In this document: positions 35,651-46,100 of the stretch, piece by piece
Position numbering within the stretch: position 1 is the first letter of the stretch
Layout of the letters: each line of letters starts with the position of its first letter
From: Dryas octopetala
Lineage: Eukaryota > Streptophyta > Magnoliopsida > Rosales > Rosaceae
NCBI GenBank assembly: GCA_963921425.1
Contig: OY992833.1
Coordinates: 6,173,228 to 6,237,227, forward strand
DNA: 64,000 nt
Direction: 5' to 3'
The notes under the pieces: model-generated
What the model was told of the DNA's origin: nothing
The model's input: the letters and a program-made list of their open reading frames with translations, nothing else
Database searches by the model: none
Translations under genes and position numbers: made by a program

Positions 35651-36595
35651 GGAGTTGTTTCCGAAATGGTTTAAGGAACATGTAAGTGATTAATGACAAT
35701 AATTTTTATTCATGTGTTTGTCTATTTTTTGTAATATAAATAATTACATAATATAAATAATTACATTGTCTTTTAACAGATGGAAAAGCTGAGTGATGAT
35801 AATTTGTCATTATACAAGGAGTTAATGAGTTTGGCGAGTGGCATTCAATGGACCGGGTTGAAACGTTTTCTGGATGTTATATGAATGGAATTAAGTTTTT
35901 AACTGTAATGTGAATAGAGTTAAGTTTTTAACTGTAGAACGAGATGATATCTTGAGCACTCAAAATAGCGGGGTTTTTTTAAAGAGCTTGGAGACTGGCA
36001 TGGTAGATTTGTACGGCAAGCTGACGAGTGTACATCAAGTGTTGTACTCGCACCGCTTTCAAGTTGTGTTATTTAAGTGTTTAATACAGACCCGAATAGA
36101 AACAATAGTATTAAACTCGATTATGACTTAATATCTGTGAACACAAACAATAGATGGTATGAGAATGATCCATTTATTCTTGCCACTATGGCCAAACTAG
36201 TATGTTATATGGATGATCCTAAGGCGGGTGGGGGTTGGAAAGTAGCTCAAATAATTCAGCATCGAAATATATGGTATATTCTGAAAAAGAAAAATCAGGA
36301 TGACGTGGCATTCCAAGATGATTCATCTTCGACCGTACCCAATCCATACAACAATGATGTTATCATACAACAAGTTGAGATAGATGACGTTCCTCCAATT
36401 GAGATCGATTCCTTATCAATCGATCTTGGGCCACTTCCGCGAATTAATGTTAATGATTCCATCAATGATGGTGATTATGGTGATGATGATGAAGATCATG
36501 ATGATGATGATGACGATGATGCTGATGCTGATGGCATCGATGATAATGATGATGATGAAATGAGTATTTCTAGTGATAATGGTGATTCAGAGTAG
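35651..36595 (+). pseudogene. TNPD-like CACTA transposase, second part with acidic tail
   Basis: Resumes the frame as LFPKWFKEH with a GTAAGT donor near 35682, an exon from about 35781 (SGIQWTGL, FSGCYMNGIKFLTV), and then ILSTQNSGVFLKSLETGMVD (DUF4216-type). About 28 bp near 35885-35940 is duplicated in tandem and breaks the frame. The last frame (36077-36595) has WYENDPFILATMAKLVCYMD, GGWKVAQIIQHRNIWYI and a long Asp-rich tail encoded by a (GAT)n tract at 36470-36560. Confidence 0.85.
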
Positions 36596-36678
36596 TAAGT
36601 GATAATCGTGATTCGGATTAGTAAGTCATCACTTTGGTTTTCTTTTTGACTAACATAAATATTTATTGAATTGTGCAG

Positions 36679-38040
36679 ATAAGTTTGATCTCGAACAAGA
36701 GTGGATCTAGGAGGTCTGGTTCTACATCCACTCATGTAGTCCAGGCCACCTCCGCAACCGAGACTGTACAGGCCGGCCCCATACTCCAGGGCGCATCGAC
36801 CCCGGCTACAGCCCCAGATCTCTCATCGAGTACTGGGTCAGCTCTTTCATCGGCACATAGGGCCCGACGTGGTCACCATTATGGTGTTAAAGATAATGTT
36901 GCGTTATCCACTCGTACTACCTCATCATCAGAGGGTAATAAAAATGTTCCCACAGCACTTATGTTTATATTTAATTGTAGTTAGATGTTATAAAATTACA
37001 TTGGAATTAATATGTTATATTTGCTTTTGTAGGTACCAAAAACACGAAGGGGATAAGTAGAGGGTTGAAGGCGTCCCGAATCACACACACGATGAACGAG
37101 AAGATTCGAATCGTGATTCAGAAATAACACCTACGAGCAGGCATAAAGGTCCATAATACTTTCGCTTTCAAAGTCGAGGCGATTATCCATGCTAATTGCA
37201 CCATACTTTTCCCCAGTTGGAAAAAGGTTGATGACGTCATCAAGAGCATCATGGGCTCCATCTCAGTGAGTATATTTCGATTAATACAAAATGATGAATT
37301 TGATCATTCCTAACAATTTAATATTTATTCTTTTTAGGTAAACTTTGACATCCAGATGAAGGATCTGGATGTAGCTACGTATGTTGAAAAGTTATTGAGA
37401 AAAATTTACGCACAATAGAAGCAGGAGCTGCACAGGGATCATAACATGTTTGGGTCGGCAGATGAGGCATTGGACAATCCTCCTCCGGAGATGGTATCTC
37501 GGCTTGATCAATGGCAGTGGTTGTGCACTCATTTCCAGAGTCCGGAATTTTTGGTACGTTATATCATTTTAAGACTTCAAAAACCAATTTTCTTATGTTA
37601 TTCCTTTATCGTATATGCACTAATACATTTACAATTTGCCTAATATTTAACAGAAGAAGTCGAAAGCCAATCTTAAGAATCAGAAGAAGTCGAAAGCCAA
37701 TCTTAAGAATCAGAAGAAGTCGAAATCCAATGTTAGGCACGGTAGGGAGATACGCGGAATGGGAGCGGGTCGGGTTCGTGACCTCAGCGTCTCCTTATCT
37801 GCATCTCAGCCATCTGCAGAATTCTTCAACCTGTCCACTAAAGTGCAGCATTTGAAAGGTCAGCTAGAAGAATCAAGAGCGGCATATGCGCGGCAGACGA
37901 GTAGGGTGCAGCAGATGGAGCAGATGTTCGGCCAGCTGGCCAGGATCGTACCTGGGTTTGTACTACCACCTAACATTGACCAATGCATGCTTGGCGACTC
38001 CACCGGTGCCAATGATGCTACTGACTTAGGGGGTCATTAG
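36679..38040 (+). pseudogene. TNPA-like second gene of the CACTA element
   Basis: Probable exons: 36679-36934 (Ser/Thr/Ala-rich, THVVQATSATETVQA), about 37033-37267 (INC: NTKGISRGLKASRI, then a stop after RIVIQK), about 37338-37551 (VNFDIQMKDLDVATYVEKLL, ALDNPPPEMVSRLDQWQWLC) and 37653-38040 (ending in a coiled coil, TKVQHLKGQLEESRAAYARQ and RVQQMEQMFGQLARI). Such proteins in plant CACTA elements bind the subterminal repeats. In-frame stops near 37126 and 37417 make it non-functional as read. Exon ends are approximate. Confidence 0.65.
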
Positions 38041-38194
38041 GGTTTATATTTGTACATATTGTATTTGGATATATTAAATTGTTCCTACTTTGTATGGATA
38101 TTTGGATAAAAATTTATTATTAATGTTGTGATATAAAGTTTTTAGATAATGATTTTAAAAAAATTAATTAAAAAAATAATTTTTTTAAAAAAAT

Positions 38195-38547
38195 AGAATA
38201 GGTTTGGGTGACGGAATTGTTCGTTGCCTAAAGTAGGTTTAGGCGATGCACATTTCCGTCGCCTAAGCATTTCTTTGGGCGACGAATGTGGTGTTCGTCG
38301 CCCAAAGTATGTTTAGGCGACGAATACCACATCCGTCGCCCAAAGTGACCTCAGGAGATGAATCAAATTCGTCTCCCTAGGTAGCTTTGGTGACATAATT
38401 GATAAGTTCGTCGCCCAAAGTCTTAGGCGTCATGGTTTGGGCGATGAATTGTTCGTCGAACACATTTCGTCGCCTAAAACTTTGGGCAACGAATCAACTT
38501 TGGGAGAGGAACTAGGTTCGTTGCCCAAACAAACTTTTCTAGTAGTG
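38195..38547 (+). repeat. Right subterminal repeats and terminus of CACTA element 2
   Basis: At least ten copies, in both orientations, of a TTTGGGCGACGAA-like motif, ending in the terminal repeat TTTTCTAGTAGTG. In CACTA elements such repeats are the binding sites for the TNPA-type protein. Confidence 0.85.
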
Positions 38548-38695
38548 AGATGGGGTTGGATAAGGGGTTAGGGTTTGAGAAAATGTGAATTGAGGATAAA
38601 TGGTGAACACCCATTAGACTCCTGTTTGTTTCTTTACTCAACTTTTTTTTAAATTCCTTGCTCTAAAACGTTTCCATTTTGGGCCAAGCTTTAAG

Positions 38696-38726
<31 letters not shown>

Positions 38727-38868
38727 TGAAGTGAAGAATGCCTTAGAACCATTCAGACATTTCGTCGAATAGGTTGTGAGCGTGCTTGTAGGTGGTCATT
38801 ATAGAGGGTCAACCTGGCGGGTGGTCAAGCAATTAACCACCTTTGTCCCTTGGTGGATCCGTCCCTGA
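38548..38868. other. Unassigned segment with a long A run
   Basis: Contains an A run of about 29 bases (38695-38724) after GGGCCAAGCTTTAAG, which may be the tail of a retroposon. No gene or target-site duplication is seen. Confidence 0.4.
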
Positions 38869-39470
38869 GAGCAATAAGCATTTTCCTTTTTGATATATTA
38901 TATTGGTAGCATATCTCTAATAAATGTAAGACCTACTTGTACAAATAGAACTTCCTAATTATAGTACGAAATGTGGTATAAAATACAATATAAAAATACA
39001 ATACATCTAGTACGTATTATGTTGTTGAGGTATAAATAAATTGACGGCCGAGCTCAATAAATTCCCAATTTCACATAATAAAATCTCATAGAGGGCACTG
39101 CCAAAGGGCCAAGGAACTTGAAAGAAACCCATAAAGATAAGTCCATTACTTGTTGGCCAAAAAAAACAAAAAGTCCATTACTTAAAAGAGTTCAAACCAA
39201 AATTCACTCAAATTATAACACATAAATAATTATTAAAAATAAGAGTTTAAAATTCTATATAATAATAAACGTAGACGTGTTATAATTTTTTTATTTTATA
39301 AATTCGTAACAACATATTTGCATACCATCTTACTTTTATATAATGCTAATAATCCTTTGGTGTAGTAAATAGCAGTCTTCTTTGTCGGAGTAGATCTTGA
39401 GTTTGTATCTCATAGATGACAGTTGATATTCTAAGTATGGGTTTATGGTTCTGTTTCTTTAAAGAAATTG
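38869..39470. repeat. Copy of UGT upstream sequence without a UGT gene
   Basis: Closely similar to 56043-56560, upstream of UGT copy 3, beginning GAGCAATAAGCATTTTCC. The first ~70 bp are also found at 48715-48785, upstream of UGT copy 2. No UGT exon lies on its left; the sequence is replaced by a short unassigned segment and CACTA element 2. The simplest reading is a duplicated UGT flank whose gene was lost. A dispersed repeat is the alternative. Confidence 0.7.
39152..39170 (+). mobile_element. 19-bp A-tailed micro-insertion
   Basis: GTTGGCCAAAAAAAACAAA is flanked by the 13-bp direct repeat AAGTCCATTACTT (39139-39151 and 39171-39183). The duplicated copy near 56305 has only one such sequence and no insert, an empty site. 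This is the signature of a severely 5'-truncated LINE-type retroposition. Confidence 0.75.
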
Positions 39471-39550
39471 TATTGTATTGTAGTCTAGCTTTCACTGTTG
39501 TACAATCTAAATAGTATTGTTGAATTGATTGAAATAAAATTTTGTTTCAA
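39353..39550 (+). repeat. Probable tRNA-derived SINE
   Basis: TTGGTGTAGTAAATAGCAG (A box-like) and GAGTTTGTATCTCATAG (B box-like), followed by a T/G-rich tail ending near TTTTGTTTC. A shorter relic lies at the matching place in the other copy (56485-56570), so the insertion predates the duplication. Confidence 0.5.
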
Positions 39551-39579
39551 ACCAAAGAAAAAAATATGACATTTGTGTT

Positions 39580-41500
39580 GTTGTTTCTACCACAAGAAAA
39601 GGAAGTTGATTGACTTTTGTTGAGTGTGCATTTCATGACATTTTATGTTACTAACTCCCTAACCTAGAGTGCAATAACTCGATATTTTGTGTCTTTTTAG
39701 TTTGTTTTAGTGTTTTGTAGGTAATTAAAGCAAAAATGGAAGAAAGAAGCTAAAAGAGCTGATTTATGACATTTTCTAGTCAAACTAGGAAACAAGGAGA
39801 AATCCTGGTCAAATCAGGAAAAGCTGTAATCCTAGTCAAAAGAGGGTTCCTAGTTTCATAAGGAAAGATGAAGCTTAGAGGAAGAAATCATGATTGTCCA
39901 AAATCAGAAATGAGAAATCCTAATTGGAGCAGAAATTCTGGTTAAACTAGGAAAACTTAACCCTAGTATGAAAAAAAGTTCTAACTTCATTGGGAGTCAT
40001 GATGGGCAGAATGGTAAAAGTGAAATCCATGTTGGACTAGAAATCCTACTTTTACAAGGAATTCTAGGTGGACTAGAAGAAGTTGGTCAAAGTCAACTCA
40101 TATGGTCAAAGGTTCTGGAAGCTTCCACAAGCCATTGGGCCTCCATACAAGCAAGCATTGAAGACTGGGCCTAGTGGAGCATGCACATGGACTAGAGAAG
40201 CTCTAGAGGAGTTGGCGCATGGGAGAGTGGGCTTAAGTTGCCGCAAACCCAACCAAGGGGAAACCCTAGCCCTTTCCCCAAATCCCATTGCTTTTGGGAC
40301 AAGAAAGATGCTCTCCTAATTGGTTTTGAACTGTCCACCTCCTTACCCTATTTAAGGACCCTCATTCTCTCACATTTGTAACTTTTTACATGCTTTAATT
40401 TTCTACAAAGTTGAGAGAGAAGATTTCGAAATTGAGAGGACAAGAGAGAGACTTTGCCGCAAGCCCTAACTAACCCTTGTCGTAAGCCTCTTTGCTTGTG
40501 GTCTCTCTCTTGCTTCCCTCTTTGTGCCGAAATCTATTGTGTGTTTATTTAATGTTTACTATTGTTTTTCTTATTTCAATTGTTTAATTTAGTTAGTTTG
40601 TTAACAATGGATTGAGAATTTATTTATATTATGCACTTTTGGTTTCTAAATTTATTTATTATAATTGGTTAGTTGATTATTCTTGCATGTTGAGATGAAA
40701 ATTGAAGTTTCAATTATGTGATTAATCGCAAGTCTATTAGTATTCTAGTTCTTGGTTTGAAGTTTGCATGTAACAAAATTCTATTATCTATTAGAATTGA
40801 TCCTATTTGTATGATTCATTTGACTAGCCACCTTAGGGAAATTGCATCTAGTTTAAGTTATGAAAAATAATCTCAAAAGGATGATAATTTCAATTGGTAA
40901 CAAGTGGGTAACCTAAGAACTTATCCATGATAATTAGAATTCATAGAAGTTCATATAGATCTAATCATGGTACTCTATGCTCTATGTGTTTGACGTTCCC
41001 CAAGAACAATAATGACTCTTACAAGGCTAACAGTCCTAAATATAATCAAGCTTTAGGAAACATGTGTAGTCAACTAATTAAGGCAAAGCTTAGGAAGCTC
41101 CTAGTTATGTCATAGAGGAATTATTGCTAAAAGATAATTATCAAAACTTTTAGTATTCAAACTTTGTTATATTGTTTTCAAAATGATGGCTAGTAAGGTT
41201 TGTGATAAAGGATTATATGCTTGAAATGGATTTGGAATTCTCAATTTTGCAAGATAATCATATATGTGTGTGTGTGTTTGTGTTTAGTGGTGTGCGTGAC
41301 TTTCAACCCTAAAACCCCTCAGTCGTGTGTGTGTGTGTGTGTGTGTTAGTGGGTTCTAGTTGATAAGTAAAATTGATTTGTTGTGTATTTAACCATTTTT
41401 CGTGAAATCGATCTCGTACTTGCATCCTTTGCTATTAATGTGATTTGTGCACTTGGGAGTATACTTAGAGCTGTAATATGTTTTAATTGATTGATTTAAT
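39580..41500 (+). repeat. Unclassified repeat, possibly a solo LTR
   Basis: The segment has an LTR-like look: a CTATTTAAGG near 40347 that can serve as a TATA box, GAGAGAGAAG and CT-rich leader-like DNA (40405-40510), and a long AT-rich second half ending near CACTTGGGAGTATAC (41450-41464). Terminal TG...CA and a target duplication could not be placed. Short frames at 39968-40319 are not genes. Class is a guess. Confidence 0.35.
41262..41346 (+). repeat. (TG)n microsatellites
   Basis: Two TG runs (about 41265-41285 and 41325-41346) separated by 40 bp. Confidence 0.9.
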
Positions 41501-43113
41501 TTTGCTCTAAAAAACAACAACTTTAGTTCTATAAGAAGAGGTGATTGCCTTTGAGATGCTTTTTAACTAAGCAACTTGCCTCTGTTCCTATTGTCCAATT
41601 TCAAGGATAAGATGAATTGATTAGTGGCGTCACCACTTCAATATGCAAATTTGTTTTTCATTTGAATTTTCTATTCCTTTAATAACATTTTTGTCTGGAT
41701 TTCGGGCTGTTAGTCTGATTACTGCTCCTTTAGCTATTTGGCATTCAATTATTTTTGTTCTTTAGCATCTCTACTAATTACATACAAAGTTGAATCATCC
41801 ATAATCCCTTAGGTTTAGCCCAAGTTGAATTATTTTGCCCTAATGGTCCATTAACATTATTGACAAAAACGGTGTAAGTCAAACAATAAGATGCTTGATA
41901 AGTAAGTGTAGATTTTCAGTAGAAAACTGCACAACTGTGATTGAGTAGTGAATCGAGACTTATGAACCAAAATTCCTTTGAAGAACTACCAAATATAATT
42001 ATATTTCTGCACAGAGTTCATAATTTTCTGGCCTTAATTTGTGGATATTGCGACAATGAACTATAAACCATATAGTCCAAATATGTAGGGATCACCCTTA
42101 CATTGCCTTGTAATTCTCATTTACAAAAAGAAACAAAAAAGTATGTACACACTACATTTGATTGTTGTTGTATGCATTGTATCTCAGTCATGAAACTTAA
42201 TATTGTTTTTTTTGTTTTGGACTTTTTTCATTCTTGCATATATATATGATATAATAAAACATTGGAGAAAACTAAGGACTTGTAGGAAAAGACCAGCTAT
42301 TGTTCCTTTCAATGATTGGCACTTGCAACTTGGAAGGCCAATATATATATAGATGTTTTTTAGTATCGTCGGCCTCCATGGCTTTGATTGCTTATTAATT
42401 TTTGTTTATATATGTTTTTCCTTGTATTAGATCTTCATTTCGTAGTCTATTGTGAAAACCATGATGTGGATTATTGTGCTATTTTAAAAACAACCCATTA
42501 ACTAGATAAAATCTTATTTATTTGAACGGATTGTTATCTAGTCCATATTTTTTGACTTAACGATGAAGTGCTAAATGGTCTAGAAGCAACTTTCTGGTCC
42601 ATACTTTTTCACAAGTCGAGATCTTGAAGTAATATGGAAATAGATTTAATTAGAAAATTGAATATTTTGGAAGTCATTTTGGAAGATGTTTTGGATACCC
42701 TGTATCGTTCATGGAAGATGTATTTTGGCAGTTTTTTAAGGAATGGCAATGAAATGGCAATTTAATTTTCTTTCCTATTTTGGTATATTATGCTATATTG
42801 TTGTATGGCAATAGAAATGGTTCAGTTTAGTTTTCATTCAACCTAATGTGTTTAGTTTAATTTTCAATGAACCTGGTGGAAGTATTATTTAATTCAAAAT
42901 AGTGGAAACAATTAATTTTTTGTCTAAGTTTGTAAATGCTGTTGGCTAGCTAAAACAATTAAAACAAGCAAATTCAATAGTTTAGCTTGAACTCAAACAT
43001 TCCATGCACAAACAAATTGGCACTCAAATTTTGTGAATTAAATTCAATATGACAATGTTAATAAACACACTGGGCCACACGTAATAAAATTACAAAGTAC
43101 AACTGATGGGCAA
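41500..43113. other. AT-rich 3' flank of UGT copy 2
   Basis: No gene, splice-ready exon or paired transposon end is visible. It is the downstream region of the minus-strand UGT copy 2. Confidence 0.5.
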
Positions 43114-46100
43114 TCAATTTAACATAAGTTTGGCCACAAATTTCTCAATGTTCTTATCAGAGCTTCCCCCTTCAACCACTGCCTCTTTAGCCAATTCCTT
43201 CCAAATTACTGAACTCTTTCTAAGCTCCACCCCTTTCTCCTCTTCCATGACCTGCCTTATACACATAGCTATTTCTTTGTTTGTAGCAACACATTTCTCA
43301 TTAACCTTCACCCTAACTCCTATTTTCCACACATCCACAATAAACTTGGCATTAGTTGTTTGATCAGCCCATTGTGGCAATGCCACCATTGGTACTCCCA
43401 AGCTCAATGCTTCAAGAGTTGAATTCCATCCACAATGAGTAACAAAGCACCCTACAGCCTTGTGAGCCAAAACTTGTAGCTGTGGGCACCAACTCAAAAT
43501 AAGACCCTTCTCATCTAATATCTCATCCTCTATGAAATTGTTAGGAAGCTTTTCCTTTTCTGATTCTTTGACTCCCCACAAGAAGTAGTAGTTGCTATTT
43601 TTTAGACCCCATGCTAATTCCTCCATTTGCTCATTTCCTAGGTTGGCCAAGCTTCCAAATGATGCATAAACTACTGAGCCAATTTCTCTTGAATCTAGCC
43701 ACTTCATGCAAGTGTTCACATTAGGCTTGAACAAACTAAGATTATAGTCTTTGTCATTCCCCAACCGCCTGTCTAAAAATATTGATGGAATTGTGGGTCC
43801 TATTGTCATTACCGACCAACCACGGCTTGCCATCCATTTCACCACCTAATGAAATTTAACAACTATATTTAGCAACATAACAATATAATTAAAATTGAAA
43901 AAAATCATTTAGGAAAGCTTAATATTCAAGTAAAATGAAATATTGTGGGCAAAAAACAAATTTCCCACAAAATAAATATAATATATAGGCAATCTTACAT
44001 TGATAAGAAAAGAAAAATGGTTCTATTTGGTATTTCTCTCGAAAACTATTTTCATACAATAAGATTTTTATTGCATGTTTCAAATTAATGATATATTACT
44101 TCATATTTATAGCAAAAAGGAAGCGGTTGTTCTGTATAATAATATATGCGGTTGTCCACTATAACATCTTCTATTAGGGTTATTATGTGATTTATAATAT
44201 TTAGAAACCTTACCTATGTAAAATAAGGAAAAATTGGAGTAGCCCCCAAGCTATATAGGTGGCCTCCAAGTTTCCTATGCCTATAAATAGGCAACTTGCT
44301 AATGGAATCAAATAGATCATTTTCATTCTCTCTTACTCGTATACATACTTACATCTTCTCTCTATTTATTTCTATAACATTCAAGCCTTAAAAAAGTCAC
44401 ATCCATATTTTCAACACGTTATTAGCACAAAACGCCTTAGGTATTCCCTCCCTCTAAATTTTTGTAGGAAATGTGTGCCCATAAGTCAATCGTAATTGAT
44501 CTTGAGAATAACATTTCAGGCAATCGTCCGTCGAGTAGACCCATTAAGACGGATGATACCTTATAGCTATTTAAGAGGAGAGTATATGTGGAATAAAGGT
44601 TTGTTATCTACACACGAGACCTATACATCTTTGTTAATAGTTGTTAAACTGTTCCTGATATATCGAAGTGATTACGATCTGGATAACAGTATATCCAAGT
44701 AAGATCAGCATAGCTCTTTAGCCTACTCAAATATGGAGGCAGTCAGTCTCAGACTGTGCGTGTGGAGACACCAAGGGCAATAGTATGGGTGCCTATAAGG
44801 AATATAGGTTCACTGAACAAGATCAACAAATGAGAATCTTGTATAATGTGGAATTCCCGTCAAACAAGACCTCATTGGTTGTAGCAGATTCAAATTAGTC
44901 CTTTGACCTAAGACACCATTGGCTGTCTTGTGCAACTGATCGTTGTGCTTTAGTGGTACAATGCACATGTATCGAGGTGCAATGTGTGTATCGCTAGGTT
45001 CAGTGAAATGGAACACGAAGGCATATGAGTGGTTAACAACAGATCTATCATCTTATCCCGTGCGGAAGAAAAGATTGTCCTATGTGATTAATCTGATGTG
45101 ACTTAAAGACTTCGACGGAAGCATATGGGTGAGATGGCAGTTAGAATGGGGTTTTTCTAACTGTATATTGACGGGACTCATAATTAGAAAGATATCTAAC
45201 ATGCATAGAATCACTATCATAATATTTGAAAAATACTTCATACCTTATACAAGTGATCAAGACAATGGATGACTAAAGGATAGAGGAACCATATCGAATT
45301 GTAAATACAACTGAATAGGTTTCGATAATCTATTCAATTTGGGTAAGCCTAAAACATAGCTTAGTGTCACTCAAGACCTTTAGAAACTTGGTGAATAATA
45401 AGGTCTAATGCATGCGCATCTTAATATCTTTAAGATATAAGTTCAATTATTATCGTGGGAAAATCAAATAGAGATTTGTTTGTTCGATCTATTGCCAAAA
45501 TAGAATAGATACTAAAGACCTCACACCTATACATTGATGTCCTAAAAGAAACATGATTAGTAATTAAGTAACTACATGGTAGTTGCTTTAGGTCAAAAGT
45601 GTTTGACCAAAGTAATTAGCAAGAAACGATTAATTAAAGAGTAGTACTAACAAACTACTTTATGAACCAGAGTGATTAAATGAATTAGGACGATTAATTA
45701 ATCACTAAAATATTATTATATGCACATGTCTACTTTTATGTTGCAACAGCAGTGCTCTTGGTAAATTAATTAGATCTATTTTTGTGCGTATATTTTATAT
45801 ATATACATTTCGTGATATAAATATATACATATATATATACATATATATATTTATGTATATTACCTCTTATCCACTTAGCTAAAATAATGTTGTTAATATG
45901 TTTTTCAACTATATATACTTTAACTCCTTGCATAAGTAAAAGAATATGCTGCCACTAATACTTATATGTATCGCCAACTATGTTATTTAATTACATAATT
46001 TACATAATTCTTTTTCTTTTCATATTTTTTATAAATATTAAGTATATTAGATTTTTGCAATAGTGACTAACAAAAATTTGTCTGTTGATATCAGATACTA

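Larger units (their letters stand above)
31220..38547 (+). mobile_element. CACTA (En/Spm-like) element 2, 5'-truncated
   Basis: Order: decayed TNPD-like transposase, acidic tail, TNPA-like second gene, then a subterminal repeat zone and the right terminus TTTTCTAGTAGTG at 38535-38547. The left terminus (CACTACTAGAAAA) is not adjacent; the left side is cut by Gypsy LTR DNA at 31219. A 3064-bp solo LTR lies inside the TNPD gene. Confidence 0.85.

Noticed and set aside
36470-36560. (GAT)n tract as a trinucleotide expansion locus
   Set aside because: It encodes the acidic tail usual for this type of CACTA transposase gene; no sign of recent expansion.
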